From contig NZ_JARUXC010000004.1 in the NCBI RefSeq assembly GCF_030433855.1, positions 186,001-250,000 of the forward strand: a stretch of DNA of 64,000 nt. The letters run 5' to 3'. A program made the translations under genes and the position numbers. The notes beneath the pieces were generated by a model. The model had not been told where the DNA came from and did not search any database. It saw nothing but the letters and a program-made list of their open reading frames with translations. Positions 33,146-42,260 of the stretch are shown one piece after another; position 1 is the stretch's first letter, and every line of letters begins with the position of its first letter. The DNA comes from Agreia sp. PsM10 (lineage in GTDB: Bacteria; Actinomycetota; Actinomycetes; Actinomycetales; Microbacteriaceae).

Positions 33146-34357
33146 ATGCCCTCTTCGACCGCAACCGTGAGCGGCCTGCTCGACACCATCGCCCCGGTGG
33201 GCCGCGATGGAGCCACGGGCGGCTACCGCCGGCCCGTCTTCTCCCACCCCGAACTCGAGCTGCGCGAATGGTTCGTGGCCGAGGCCGGTCGCCGCGGCCT
33301 CGGCGTGGAGATCGACCGCAACGGCATCATCTGGGCGTGGTGGGGCGAGCCCATGCCCGGCGCGCTGGTCACGGGCAGCCACCTCGACTCCGTTCCGGGC
33401 GGTGGCGCGTTCGACGGCCCGCTCGGCGTGGTCTCGGCCCTGGTCGCGATCGACCGGATGCGCGAACGCGGCGTCGTCCCCTCCCGCTCACTGGCGGTCG
33501 TCGTGTTCCCCGAAGAGGAGGGCTCGCGATTCGGTGTGGCCTGCCTCGGCTCGCGCCTGCTCACGGGGCTGCTCACGCCCGACGCCGCGCGTCGACTCAC
33601 CGACCGCGACGGCAACACGCTCGCGGATGTCTTCGCGGGGGCCGGCGTCGACCCGGAGCACCTCGGTCCAGACCCCGAGGCGCTCGCCCGCATCGGCCAG
33701 TTCGTCGAGCTGCACGTCGAACAGGGCCGCGGTCTGATCGACCTCGCTGCGCCCATCGCGATCGGGTCGTCGATTCTCGGCCACGGCCGCTGGAAGGCGA
33801 CGGTCACCGGGCAGGGCAACCACGCCGGCACCACGCTCATGAACGACAGGGCCGACCCGGTCGTGGCGGCGGCGGCGATCGTCGGGCTGATCTCCGAGCT
33901 GGCGCGCGCCCGCGACGACGCCCGGGCCACCGTGGGCCGGTTCGAGCCCCAGCCGGGAGGCACGAACGTGATCGCCTCGCACGTCGACTTCTGGATCGAC
34001 GTGCGGCATCCCGACGACTCCGTCACCCGTGGCCTGGTCGACCAGATCGCCGTCGAGGCCGCGGCGCTCGCGGCGAGCTACGGATGCGACGCGCGGATCG
34101 CCGAGGAATCGTGGAGTCCCACGGTCGGCTTCGACCCGGCGCTGGGCCGCGCCCTCGCCGAACTCGTGCCCGGAGCCCCCGTTCTACGCAGCGGTGCCGG
34201 CCACGACGCGGGGATCCTGGCCGCTCGGGTGCCGAGTGCGATGCTCTTCGTGCGCAATCCGTCGGGTATCTCGCACTCTCCCGAGGAGTTCGTGGAGCGA
34301 TCGGACGCCGACGACTCCGCCGACGTGCTCGCCGATGTTCTCGCGGGTCTGCTGTGA
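33146..34357 (+). CDS. M20-family amidohydrolase (AllC/HyuC, carbamoylase-type)
   Basis: A 403-aa dinuclear metallohydrolase. Metal ligands include His79 and Asp90 (GSHLDSVPGGGAFDGPLG), the FPEEEGSRF glutamates and FVELHVEQG; GNHAGTTLMNDRADP is the dimer-interface motif, and RSGAGHDAG with SGISHSPEE carries the distal His ligand. The family includes allantoate amidohydrolase and N-carbamoyl-L-amino-acid hydrolase, some of which also cleave N-formyl amino acids. No HutG-type N-formylglutamate hydrolase is visible, so this enzyme is the best candidate for releasing glutamate at the end of the pathway, from N-formyl- or N-carbamoyl-glutamate. Confidence 0.88.
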   Translation: MPSSTATVSGLLDTIAPVGRDGATGGYRRPVFSHPELELREWFVAEAGRRGLGVEIDRNGIIWAWWGEPMPGALVTGSHLDSVPGGGAFDGPLGVVSALVAIDRMRERGVVPSRSLAVVVFPEEEGSRFGVACLGSRLLTGLLTPDAARRLTDRDGNTLADVFAGAGVDPEHLGPDPEALARIGQFVELHVEQGRGLIDLAAPIAIGSSILGHGRWKATVTGQGNHAGTTLMNDRADPVVAAAAIVGLISELARARDDARATVGRFEPQPGGTNVIASHVDFWIDVRHPDDSVTRGLVDQIAVEAAALAASYGCDARIAEESWSPTVGFDPALGRALAELVPGAPVLRSGAGHDAGILAARVPSAMLFVRNPSGISHSPEEFVERSDADDSADVLADVLAGLL

Positions 34358-35706
34358 GCGACGCATCGGCGTCTCCTCCTGCGTTCTGGGCGGCACGGGC
34401 GTGGGTCGGCGACGGAATCGTCGATCGGGTGCGCGTCACGGCCGCGCCGGACGGGACCATCACCTCGGTCGTGACGGGCGTCGACGCGGCGACCGACGAC
34501 ATCCGGCTGTCGGGGGTCGTCTACCCGGGCGCGGTGAATGCGCATTCGCACGCCTTCCACCGGCTGCTGCGCGGTCGCACCCACGACGGCGGCGGAAGCT
34601 TCTGGACCTGGCGGGAGCTGATGTACCGCGAGGCCGGTCGGCTCGAGCCGGAGAGCTATGAGCGAGTGGCCACGGCCGTGTATGCCGAGATGGTGGCGTC
34701 GGGGTTCACCTCGGTCGCGGAGTTCCACTACGCTCACCACCGACCCGATGGTGCCCGTTATGCGGAGCCGCATGCCATGGAGAGAGCGCTCGCCCGCGCG
34801 GCGGTCGCGGCCGGCATCCGCTTGACCCTGCTCGACACCTGTTATCTCGCGGGCGGATTCGGCGTCGAGCTGTCGCCCGAGCAGGCGCGGTTCGGCGACG
34901 GCTCGGTGGGCTCCTGGCTCGAGCGCAGCTCGCGGCTGCGGGAGTCCATGGCCGACGAGTTCGACCCGCGGTTCGTCACGGTGGCCGCCGCGCTGCATTC
35001 CGTGCGCGCCGTGCCCGTCGCTGCGCTCTCGGTCGTCGCGTCCGAGCTCGATCCGACGATTCCGCTTCATATGCACGTGTCGGAGCAGCCGGCCGAGAAC
35101 GAGGACTGTGTGCGTGCCACCGGACTGACGCCGGTCGGGCTCCTCCAGCGCGCCGGACTGCTTTCGCCGCGCTTCTCGGCGGTGCACGCGACGCACCTGA
35201 GCGACGACGACGTCGAACTGCTCGGCGCATCCGGCACCACGGTCGTCATGTGCCCGACCACCGAGGCCGACCTCGGCGACGGCATCGGCCCGGCCCGCGC
35301 CCTGCGCGATGCCGGAGCGGTGATCGCGCTCGGCACCGACCAGCACGCCGTTGTCGACCCCCTGCTCGAGACCCGCGCGCTCGAACACGGGGAACGCCTC
35401 GGCTCGGGTCGGCGGGGACGATTCAGTCCGGGCGAGCTGATGCAGGCGATGACGAGCGGAGGGTCGGCGAGCGTCGGCCGACAGACCGGCTCGCTCGCGG
35501 CCGGACAACCCCTCGACCTGATCGAGGTCGACCCGCGCAGCGCTCGCACGGCCGGCAGCGACCCCGGGCAACTGATGCTCACGGGCACGGCGAGCGACGT
35601 CGCCACGGTCGTCGTGGCCGGGAGGGTCGTCGCGAGAGACGGACGCCATGCCACGCTAGGCGACACCGGATCCCTGCTGCAACGAGCGATGGACGAGATG
35701 TCATGA
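34354..35706 (+). CDS. hutF: Formimidoylglutamate deiminase
   Basis: A 450-aa amidohydrolase-superfamily enzyme converting N-formimidoyl-L-glutamate to N-formyl-L-glutamate and ammonia. Metal ligands are His64 and His66 (NAHSHAFHR), with [22 protein letters not shown] and [20 protein letters not shown] and [11 protein letters not shown] are typical of HutF. The GTG at 34354 overlaps the M20 stop (GTGA). HutF marks the five-step, deiminase variant of histidine degradation, which then needs an N-formylglutamate hydrolase; the upstream M20 gene is the local candidate. A role on a sulfur or carbamoyl analogue cannot be excluded. Confidence 0.9.
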   Translation: MSDASASPPAFWAARAWVGDGIVDRVRVTAAPDGTITSVVTGVDAATDDIRLSGVVYPGAVNAHSHAFHRLLRGRTHDGGGSFWTWRELMYREAGRLEPESYERVATAVYAEMVASGFTSVAEFHYAHHRPDGARYAEPHAMERALARAAVAAGIRLTLLDTCYLAGGFGVELSPEQARFGDGSVGSWLERSSRLRESMADEFDPRFVTVAAALHSVRAVPVAALSVVASELDPTIPLHMHVSEQPAENEDCVRATGLTPVGLLQRAGLLSPRFSAVHATHLSDDDVELLGASGTTVVMCPTTEADLGDGIGPARALRDAGAVIALGTDQHAVVDPLLETRALEHGERLGSGRRGRFSPGELMQAMTSGGSASVGRQTGSLAAGQPLDLIEVDPRSARTAGSDPGQLMLTGTASDVATVVVAGRVVARDGRHATLGDTGSLLQRAMDEMS

Positions 35707-35734
35707 CCTACCCGAACAGACAGGAGGCGACCCC

Positions 35735-36940
35735 GTGACCATCACGGCGCTCACCGGAATCTCCCAACTCGTCACGAACGACCCCGGCGTCGAGACCCCC
35801 GCCGCCGGGCACCACGCACCGCTCGGAGTCATCACCGATGCCGCCGTCGTGTTCGATGACACGCGCGTGCTGTGGCGCGGCCCCGAGCGCGAGCTGCCCG
35901 AGGGCTTCGCCGACGCGGTCGTCGACGTGGGCGGACGCTCCGTGATGCCCGGCTTCGTCGACAGCCATGCGCACCTCGCCTTCGCGGGCGACCGGGCCGA
36001 CGAGTTCGCCGCGCGCATGGCCGGCCAGTCGTACAGCGCCGGCGGCATCCGCAGCACCGTCGCGAACACCCGTGCGGCCAGCGACGAGCAGCTCGCCGCG
36101 AACGTGCGCCGACTGCGTGACGAGGCGCTCGCCCAGGGAACCACCACGCTCGAGAGCAAGTCGGGCTACGGCCTCAGCGTGCTCGACGAGCGCCGCAGCC
36201 TCGAGGTCATCGGGCGGTTCACGGCCGAGTCGACGTTCCTCGGCGCCCACGTGGTTCCGCCCGAGTTCGCCGACCGGCCCGACGACTACGTGTCTCTCGT
36301 CGCGGGCGAGATGCTCGACGCCTGCGCTCCCCACGCCAAGTGGATCGACGTGTTCTGCGACCGCGGCGCCTTCGACGTCGATGCGGCCCGCACGATCCTC
36401 ACCGCCGGAATCGCCGCGGGACTCGCGCCGCGCATCCATGCCGGCCAGCTCGAGCAGGGCGGCGGCATCCAACTGGCCGTCGAGCTCGGCGCCGCGTCCG
36501 CCGACCACGTGACCTACGCGAGCGACGCCGACATCGAGGCGCTCGCGTCGTCGTCGACCGTGGCCACCCTGCTGCCCGGGGCCGAGTTCTCGACCCGGGC
36601 ACGGTATCCGGATGCGCGTCGGTTCCTCGACGCGGGCGTCACCGTGGCGCTGGCCGCCGACTGCAACCCGGGATCGAGCTACACCACGAGCATCCCGTTC
36701 TGCATCGCCGTGGCCGTGCGCGACATGCTCATGACACCGGGCGAGGCGGTGTGGGCGGCGACTGCCGGCGGGGCTGCGGCACTGCGGCGCACTGACGTGG
36801 GGTCGCTGCGCGTCGGCGCGGCGCCCGACCTGCTGGTTCTGGATGCCCCGTCGTATCTGCACCTCGCCTACCGCCCGGGGGTTCCGCTCGTGCGGTCGGT
36901 GTGGCGTGGCGGGGCGGTCGTCTCGAGTCGCGCGTCGTGA
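35735..36940 (+). CDS. hutI: Imidazolonepropionase
   Basis: A 401-aa metal-dependent amidohydrolase opening the imidazolone ring to N-formimidoylglutamate. [16 protein letters not shown] (Asp76, His78, His80), [34 protein letters not shown] and [10 protein letters not shown] are the family's metal and substrate motifs. AGGAGG lies just before the GTG at 35735. Full length and with all key residues, so a normal HutI reaction is expected. This supports imidazolonepropionate as a true intermediate of the operon. Confidence 0.93.
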   Translation: MTITALTGISQLVTNDPGVETPAAGHHAPLGVITDAAVVFDDTRVLWRGPERELPEGFADAVVDVGGRSVMPGFVDSHAHLAFAGDRADEFAARMAGQSYSAGGIRSTVANTRAASDEQLAANVRRLRDEALAQGTTTLESKSGYGLSVLDERRSLEVIGRFTAESTFLGAHVVPPEFADRPDDYVSLVAGEMLDACAPHAKWIDVFCDRGAFDVDAARTILTAGIAAGLAPRIHAGQLEQGGGIQLAVELGAASADHVTYASDADIEALASSSTVATLLPGAEFSTRARYPDARRFLDAGVTVALAADCNPGSSYTTSIPFCIAVAVRDMLMTPGEAVWAATAGGAAALRRTDVGSLRVGAAPDLLVLDAPSYLHLAYRPGVPLVRSVWRGGAVVSSRAS

Positions 36941-37488
36941 CGGGGGGCGTGGTCGCCTCTGTCCTTCGGGCGGGCGACCGGGTCGGCGTTCCGTGGCGCA
37001 ATGGCGGGGGCACGACGACGGTCGTCGCCGCTGAGCCCGACTGGCGGGTGAGCATCGCGACGATCTCCGAGGCGGGAGACTTCTCCGCGTTCCCCGGGGT
37101 CGACCGGGTGCTGATGCCCCTGTCGCCGGCGGGGCTGACCCTGGCGATCGCGGGGCGCATCCGGCCGCTTGTCCAGTACGAGACCGTCTCGTTCGCCGGC
37201 GAGGAGGAGGTCGCCTCGGTGGACGTCTCGTCGACCGGTCTCGATCTCAATCTCATGACGAGGCGCGGGGAGTGCGACGGGTCTCTCGAGCTGAGCCGCC
37301 TGGACGGGACCCAGTCGTTCTCGGCGGTCGACGGCGGGACGACCCTGGTGATCGTGCTCGACGGCGATGTCTCGGGGGCCGGCGGGCCGTTGCTGAATCA
37401 CGACGCCGTACTGCTGCCATCCGGAGCTGCGGTCGAGCTGACCGGTCACGGAGCTCTGGCCGTCGTCGGGGTGTCGCGACCATACTGA
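36937..37488 (+). CDS. hutD: HutD family protein
   Basis: A 183-aa double-stranded beta-helix (cupin-like) protein. The GTG at 36937 overlaps the hutI stop (GTGA). [20 protein letters not shown] and [20 protein letters not shown] are the HutD signature. In Pseudomonas HutD is proposed to act as a governor that limits hut flux, probably by binding formimidoylglutamate. It closes the operon and independently supports the histidine-like nature of the pathway. Confidence 0.9.
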   Translation: MTGGVVASVLRAGDRVGVPWRNGGGTTTVVAAEPDWRVSIATISEAGDFSAFPGVDRVLMPLSPAGLTLAIAGRIRPLVQYETVSFAGEEEVASVDVSSTGLDLNLMTRRGECDGSLELSRLDGTQSFSAVDGGTTLVIVLDGDVSGAGGPLLNHDAVLLPSGAAVELTGHGALAVVGVSRPY

Positions 37489-37492
37489 GGCC

Positions 37493-38071
37493 ATGACCGA
37501 TGCGAACATCGCCACTTTTCCGCCCCTTGTCGTCGGCACCGATCCCGAGGCGGTGAGAAAGGCGTTCCGGCTCCCGCTCGCCTTCGTCGCCGGGTTCATC
37601 GTGGTGATCGCGTTCGTCGCCGTGCTGGTCACCGCGATGATGGCGTCGCTGTCGGGGTTCGGCTCCGGCGTGCTCGCCGCACTGCCCTTTCTGATCACGC
37701 TCAGCTACATGGTCTATCTGGCGGTGCGAACCGCGCAGACGGCGGGCGAGCGGGCGTCGGCAGGTACCGTGCTGACGATCGATGCCGCAGGCCTGAACGC
37801 CACCATCCCGCAGGGCGTGCTCGTACTGCCGTGGCAGGCGATCGAGTCGGTCGCACTTCAGAAGCGGGGCAGGCACCGCATTGCGATCTTCCGAACGGTG
37901 CACGGCGTGACCCCCGACAGCCCCGGAATTCAGACCACCATCAAGCCGGGCATCTTCCGGCTGCTGGCGAAGAAGGGCTTCCGCATCGGCTCGGCGGGAA
38001 TCGACGTGCCCGTGCAGACGGTCCTCGACGCGACGGCCGCGTTCACGGGCGGACGCCTCGTCGCTCGCTGA
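37493..38071 (+). CDS. Hypothetical membrane protein with two transmembrane segments
   Basis: A 192-aa protein. Two hydrophobic segments (about residues 28-50 and 58-80) precede a soluble part with the PH-like pattern LTIDAAGLNATIPQGVLVLPWQAIESVAL. This resembles bacterial PH-domain/YcxB-like membrane proteins, although I do not recognise the exact family. It starts 5 bp after hutD in the same direction, so it may be co-transcribed. Nothing ties it to histidine metabolism. It is convergent with the alditol oxidase gene, 11 bp away. Confidence 0.7.
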   Translation: MTDANIATFPPLVVGTDPEAVRKAFRLPLAFVAGFIVVIAFVAVLVTAMMASLSGFGSGVLAALPFLITLSYMVYLAVRTAQTAGERASAGTVLTIDAAGLNATIPQGVLVLPWQAIESVALQKRGRHRIAIFRTVHGVTPDSPGIQTTIKPGIFRLLAKKGFRIGSAGIDVPVQTVLDATAAFTGGRLVAR

Positions 38072-38082
38072 CAGGCGCCCGC

Positions 38083-39345
38083 CTACTCCTCCGTGAAGAT
38101 CAGCCTGTCGAGCGCGGCGTTGCGGAACGCGCCCGTCGGGTCCCACTCCGCGGCCAGAGCCCGGAACTCGGGAAGCCGCGGATACAGCCGTGACAGGGTC
38201 GCGGCATCCACCGTGTTGAGCTTGCCCCAGTGGGGCCGCGCGTCGAACGGCGCGAGCGCCTCTTCGATCTGCGGCAGCAGGGCCAGAACGGCGTCGGGCT
38301 CGTTCTTCCACGTGAAGTGGATGATGAGCGAGTCGCGCTGGTAGGCCATGCTCAACCAGAGGTTGTCGGCGGCGGCGGTGCGCAGCTCGGTGATGATCAG
38401 GTGTGGAGCGATCTTCTCTCCGAGGGCCCGCACGGCGCGCAGGGCGTCGCCGCCTTGAGAACGCGGAACGAAGTACTCCGTCTGGATCTCGTCGCCGTTC
38501 GACGGGATGCGGTCGAGCCGGAAGTGCGGAAGCCGTTCGAGCCATGGCCCGGGCTTGCCGCCCTGCTCGTTGAGGTTGTCGTCGGAGGTCTCCCACAGCG
38601 AACCCGCCGAGACGATGTCGCGCTTCGCGCCGTTCCACTCGTCGGGAACATCGACACCGGAGTCGAGCCTGGTCTTCACCCAGAAGTTGGCGATGGTGTC
38701 CTCGACCCAGTCGGTGAACACGCTCACGCTGTAGCCCAGCGAGGTCACTCCCTCGACGTCGTCGAGCAGCACGTCCCAGGGCAGGCCGCGGAAGACATCC
38801 TGCCGAACCTGGAACGACGGCTGGATGTCGAGGGTGATGCGCACGACAACGCCGAACGCCCCGAGGCCCACGACAAGGCCGTCGAAGCCGGGCTCACCGC
38901 GTCGAACGGTGCGCAGCTCGCCGTCGGCCGTCACGAACTCGAGCGCCGAGACCGCAGTCGAGAGCACCCCGTTGCCGTTGCCCGAGCCGTGCGTTCCCGT
39001 GGCGATGGCGCCCGCGATCGAGATGTGCGGCAGCGAGCCCATGTTGTGCAGGGCCCAGCCGTTGTCTTCGAGGTAGCGGGCCAGGATTCCGTAGCGCGTG
39101 CCCGCCCCGACGGTGACCGTCTGGGCCTCGTCGTCGAGAACGAAGTCGGGCTCGATCCCGGTGACGGTCACGAGCAGGGCGTCGGTGTCGGCGATGTCGC
39201 TGAACGAGTGTCGGGTGCCGAGGGCGCGGATGCGCTCCGCCCCGGCGACGAGGGAGGACACCTCATCGATCGTGGTCGCATCGACGATGTCGGCGGCCTT
39301 GTATTCGAGCGTTCCCGCCCAGTTCAGCTCGGGTTCGTTACTCAC
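38083..39345 (-). CDS. aldO: Alditol oxidase / xylitol oxidase-type FAD enzyme
   Basis: A 420-aa vanillyl-alcohol-oxidase-superfamily flavoprotein. RALGTRHSFSDIADT carries His46, the position of the covalent FAD-linking His46 in Streptomyces AldO. ISIAGAIATGTHGSGNGNG is the second FAD-binding segment, and the C-terminal RPHWGKLNT is typical. Length matches AldO (about 418 aa). It oxidises alditols to aldoses with O2, producing H2O2. The GTG start overlaps the TGA of the rhamnosidase gene (GTGA), so the two are coupled; the substrate might be a polyol or reduced sugar derived from the same glycoside. No signal peptide is visible, so it is cytosolic. Confidence 0.88.
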   Translation of the reverse strand: MSNEPELNWAGTLEYKAADIVDATTIDEVSSLVAGAERIRALGTRHSFSDIADTDALLVTVTGIEPDFVLDDEAQTVTVGAGTRYGILARYLEDNGWALHNMGSLPHISIAGAIATGTHGSGNGNGVLSTAVSALEFVTADGELRTVRRGEPGFDGLVVGLGAFGVVVRITLDIQPSFQVRQDVFRGLPWDVLLDDVEGVTSLGYSVSVFTDWVEDTIANFWVKTRLDSGVDVPDEWNGAKRDIVSAGSLWETSDDNLNEQGGKPGPWLERLPHFRLDRIPSNGDEIQTEYFVPRSQGGDALRAVRALGEKIAPHLIITELRTAAADNLWLSMAYQRDSLIIHFTWKNEPDAVLALLPQIEEALAPFDARPHWGKLNTVDAATLSRLYPRLPEFRALAAEWDPTGAFRNAALDRLIFTEE

Positions 39346-42086
39346 GCGGTTCCTTCGGTCTCGATTCTCCAGTCGCCCGACGTGAGCGACAGGGTCGCGG
39401 CCGACGCATCCGGTGAGATGGCAGAAGCCGGCTCGCCGTTGACAGCCACGGTTGTAGCGTACGCGGGAAGAGTCACCACGGCGGACGTATTCGCCGGCAC
39501 GGTCACATGGATGCGCGTGCTCTGCGCGCCCCGGTCGATCGAGAGTGAGATGGTGCCGCGTGGGGAGGCGAAATCCGCACTCACCGATGCGAACTCGCCG
39601 GTGTAGTCGGGGTCGACGGCGAACACCCGGTAGGCCGACTCGAGCGAACGCAGGCCGAGCACGCCACGCCAGAAGTACTCGAGGGCGTGGCCGAGCATGT
39701 CGTGGTTCTTCGAGCGCACCTCGTCGGCCCAGAATTCGGGCAGCGTGGTCTCTCCGCGGCGGATGAACCGCATGTAGCTCGGGTGCTCCTCGCGCCGGGC
39801 CATGCGCATCCAGATGTCACTGCGCTTGAGGTCGGCGAGTTGCAGGAACAGGTACCGCATACCGATCTCCCCTGTCTCGAAGGTGGCCTTGTCGGCCTCG
39901 TCGAGGAACGCGGCCACCACGTCGGCCCTGTGCTCGGGTGGCACGAGGCCGAACTGCAGCGCGGCGGCCTGGTTGACCGCGGTGATCGAGGTGGGCAGGC
40001 CGTCGCGGTTCACGTAGCGGTACCGGCCGGTCTCAGGGTCGGCCTCCAGCAGGTGATCGTTGTACACCCGGGTGACCTCGGAGGCCTTGTTGCGGTACGC
40101 CACGGCGTCGGCCAGCCTGCCGAGCCGGTCGGCGAACGAGGCCATGATGCGCAGGCAGTCGATGTAGATCGCGGTCTCGAGATTCGCGTGTCCGTTGCCG
40201 TATGCGCCGCTGACGCCCCAGTCGCCGAGGCCGTGCCGGATGATGCCGCCGAGCACCTCCTTGCCCTGCAGGTAGCTCATGTAGCGCGCCGCCGCCGGAT
40301 ACGCCTCGGCGAGCATGCCCGTGGAGTCGTAGGCGTCGACGAGGAACTTCGGCAGGTACACGATCGCGCTGCCCCAGGCGATCGAGTCTCGGAACGGCCC
40401 GGTCATGTAGCGGATCTCGGGTGCCATCGTCGGCACGAGCCCGTCGCTGTCCTGCGCGCGCATCACGTCGCGGAGGATCTTCGTGTAGAGATCCTCGACG
40501 TCGCGGATGTACTGCGTGCCGTTCGCCAGCAGGTGCACCACCTCGAGCCAGCCGAATTTCTCGATCTGCGGACAGTCGGTGTGCAGGCTCTGCAGGTTGC
40601 TCGCGAACGTCGGCTCGAGCACGGCGAGGATGGCGTTGGCGTCGTCGACGTCCGTCGTCATCGTGCCGGTGCGTGGCGAGGCGCTGGACACGAAGTGCCC
40701 GCGCACGTCGGTGATGCGCGGAAGACCGCTCGAGCCGTCGTCATCCATCGGGGCGACGCCCTCGAGCTGCACCCAGCGGGCGCCCGCATACGAGAAGTCG
40801 GGCTGCCATGTCTCGGGCTCGCCGGTTCCCGCGAGGGTGAAGGTCGAGTAGACGTGCGTGCCGAACTCCGAGAACTCGGGGTCGGGCATGACCAGCACGC
40901 CGTCGTCGCCGAGAGTCTCGCCGTAGCGCACCACGATGCGGTCGCCCGCGTCTCCCACCGCAGAGAGCTCGACCATCGTCGACATGTTCTGGCCCAGGTC
41001 GAAGACGAGTGTGCCCGGGCGCGGTTCTGTCACCTCGACGGGCGTGCGCGTCTCGATCGCGGTCAGCGCGGGCTGCGACTGGTAGCGCAGGTGCCCGCGC
41101 GGGCCCTGGATGAACGACGCGTGACGCCACTCGGAGTCGTCGAACCCGGCGGCCGTCCATCCGGTCGGGAAGAGTCTGCGGTCGTGGTCCTCCGACGCGT
41201 AGACGTTCGCCAGCGTCGTGGCCGACTCGCGGATGCGCCAGCTCTGGTCGCTGATCACCGTCTCGCGGCGGCCGTCGGCGTAGGTGAGGTGCAGCTCGGC
41301 CACGAACGGCAGCTCGTTGCCGTAGCGCACGTACGTCTTGTCTTCGTAGAGCGGCCAGAAGAAGCGGTCGCCCTGCTCGCCGGCGTAGAAGCCGTTGCCC
41401 ACGTGCGCGCCGAGGGCGTTGCGGCCCGCCGCAATGCGCCCCGTGAGGTCGTAGGCCGCGTACTGCACGGCCTGGTGGTAGTCGGTCCAGCCCGGGTCGA
41501 GACGGTGATCGGATGCGGGCGCGCCGTTCGCGAAGAACTGCAGGTGGCCGAGTCCGGTCGCGAACGCGATGGCTCGCACGGGCGTCTCGTCTAGCTCGAA
41601 CTCGCGCCGCACGTAGAAGGGCCTGTCGCTCGTCGTGCCGATCCAGCGTCCCTTCCACCGCGCATCCGGGTCGGCGAACCAGCTGCGGAACAGCAGGCTG
41701 TCGTCGGGCATGACGTCGCGGTTCGGACTCAAGGGGGGAGCGGCGTGCGAGTTCTGGTAGCCCGTGTGGAAGAAGGCGGGATCGCTCGTGGACTCGCGTC
41801 CGCGCTCGTCGCGCACGGCCACGCTCCACCGGTAGGCGGTCGTCGGCAGCAGGGGCTCCTCGGGCTCGAGTGCGATGTCGCGGGTGGCGTCGCAGTCGAC
41901 CCAGTCGCTGTCCCAGACGGCGCCTCGGGGGTCGCCCGGCGCATCCGTCAGGTCGAGCCGGATGCGGTACGCCGTCTGGCGGGCTCCACGTTCGGGGCTC
42001 TCGATGCGCCAGTAGACGCGCAGCTCGGGTTCGTCGACGGCGAGCGTCTCTGCGAAGCCGTGGATGCCGAGACCGGTGACGTGCAT
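39342..42086 (-). CDS. GH78 alpha-L-rhamnosidase
   Basis: A 914-aa multi-domain enzyme with no signal peptide. The N-terminal beta-domains include APPLSPNRDVMPDDS and RREFELDETPVRAIAFATG; the (alpha/alpha)6 catalytic domain carries TDCPQIEKFGWLEVVHLLAN (near residue 503), a GH78 general-acid region variant, plus DWGVSGAYGNGHAN. The C-terminal beta-sandwich contains VPANTSAVVTLP. It should remove terminal alpha-L-rhamnose from imported glycosides inside the cell. ATG at 42086 is preceded by AGAGG, and an 18-bp perfect palindrome lies about 27 bp further upstream. It is coupled to the alditol oxidase. It is only distantly similar to the second GH78 gene here, so the two likely differ in aglycone or linkage. 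Confidence 0.88.
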   Translation of the reverse strand: MHVTGLGIHGFAETLAVDEPELRVYWRIESPERGARQTAYRIRLDLTDAPGDPRGAVWDSDWVDCDATRDIALEPEEPLLPTTAYRWSVAVRDERGRESTSDPAFFHTGYQNSHAAPPLSPNRDVMPDDSLLFRSWFADPDARWKGRWIGTTSDRPFYVRREFELDETPVRAIAFATGLGHLQFFANGAPASDHRLDPGWTDYHQAVQYAAYDLTGRIAAGRNALGAHVGNGFYAGEQGDRFFWPLYEDKTYVRYGNELPFVAELHLTYADGRRETVISDQSWRIRESATTLANVYASEDHDRRLFPTGWTAAGFDDSEWRHASFIQGPRGHLRYQSQPALTAIETRTPVEVTEPRPGTLVFDLGQNMSTMVELSAVGDAGDRIVVRYGETLGDDGVLVMPDPEFSEFGTHVYSTFTLAGTGEPETWQPDFSYAGARWVQLEGVAPMDDDGSSGLPRITDVRGHFVSSASPRTGTMTTDVDDANAILAVLEPTFASNLQSLHTDCPQIEKFGWLEVVHLLANGTQYIRDVEDLYTKILRDVMRAQDSDGLVPTMAPEIRYMTGPFRDSIAWGSAIVYLPKFLVDAYDSTGMLAEAYPAAARYMSYLQGKEVLGGIIRHGLGDWGVSGAYGNGHANLETAIYIDCLRIMASFADRLGRLADAVAYRNKASEVTRVYNDHLLEADPETGRYRYVNRDGLPTSITAVNQAAALQFGLVPPEHRADVVAAFLDEADKATFETGEIGMRYLFLQLADLKRSDIWMRMARREEHPSYMRFIRRGETTLPEFWADEVRSKNHDMLGHALEYFWRGVLGLRSLESAYRVFAVDPDYTGEFASVSADFASPRGTISLSIDRGAQSTRIHVTVPANTSAVVTLPAYATTVAVNGEPASAISPDASAATLSLTSGDWRIETEGTA

Positions 42087-42112
42087 AGAGTTGCCTCTCG
42101 TGAAACGAACGC

Positions 42113-42130
42113 CATTGAAGCGCTTCAATG
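42113..42130. promoter_or_regulatory. LacI operator of the rhamnosidase/alditol oxidase operon
   Basis: Perfect 18-bp palindrome CATTGAAGCGCTTCAATG directly upstream of the rhamnosidase start. It matches the LacI/CcpA-type operator symmetry TGAA-GCGC-TTCA. The LacI gene at 42261-43295 is the nearest regulator. Confidence 0.8.
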
Positions 42131-42184
42131 TGACCACCGTACAGACCGGACCCGGCATGGTGCAAGCAGTGCCCGCCCCAACTC

Positions 42185-42237
42185 AGGAAAAACCGCGCGT
42201 GGATCGCGTCTTCGTCCTTCGAGGAGCGGTTCTTCCT
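42185..42237 (-). terminator. Putative terminator after the LacI gene
   Basis: AGGAAAAACCGC (42185-42196) pairs with GCGGTTCTTCCT (42226-42237) with one mismatch. On the minus strand it follows the LacI stop at 42261 and precedes the rhamnosidase promoter, so it may separate the two transcripts. Confidence 0.45.
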
Positions 42238-42260
42238 GCGATAGAGCGGCAGCCCCGGGG

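Noticed and set aside
42113-42130. Palindrome as a catabolite-control (CcpA cre) site
   Set aside because: The symmetry fits, but CcpA-type control is a Firmicutes feature. With a LacI gene adjacent, a pathway-specific operator is the simpler explanation.
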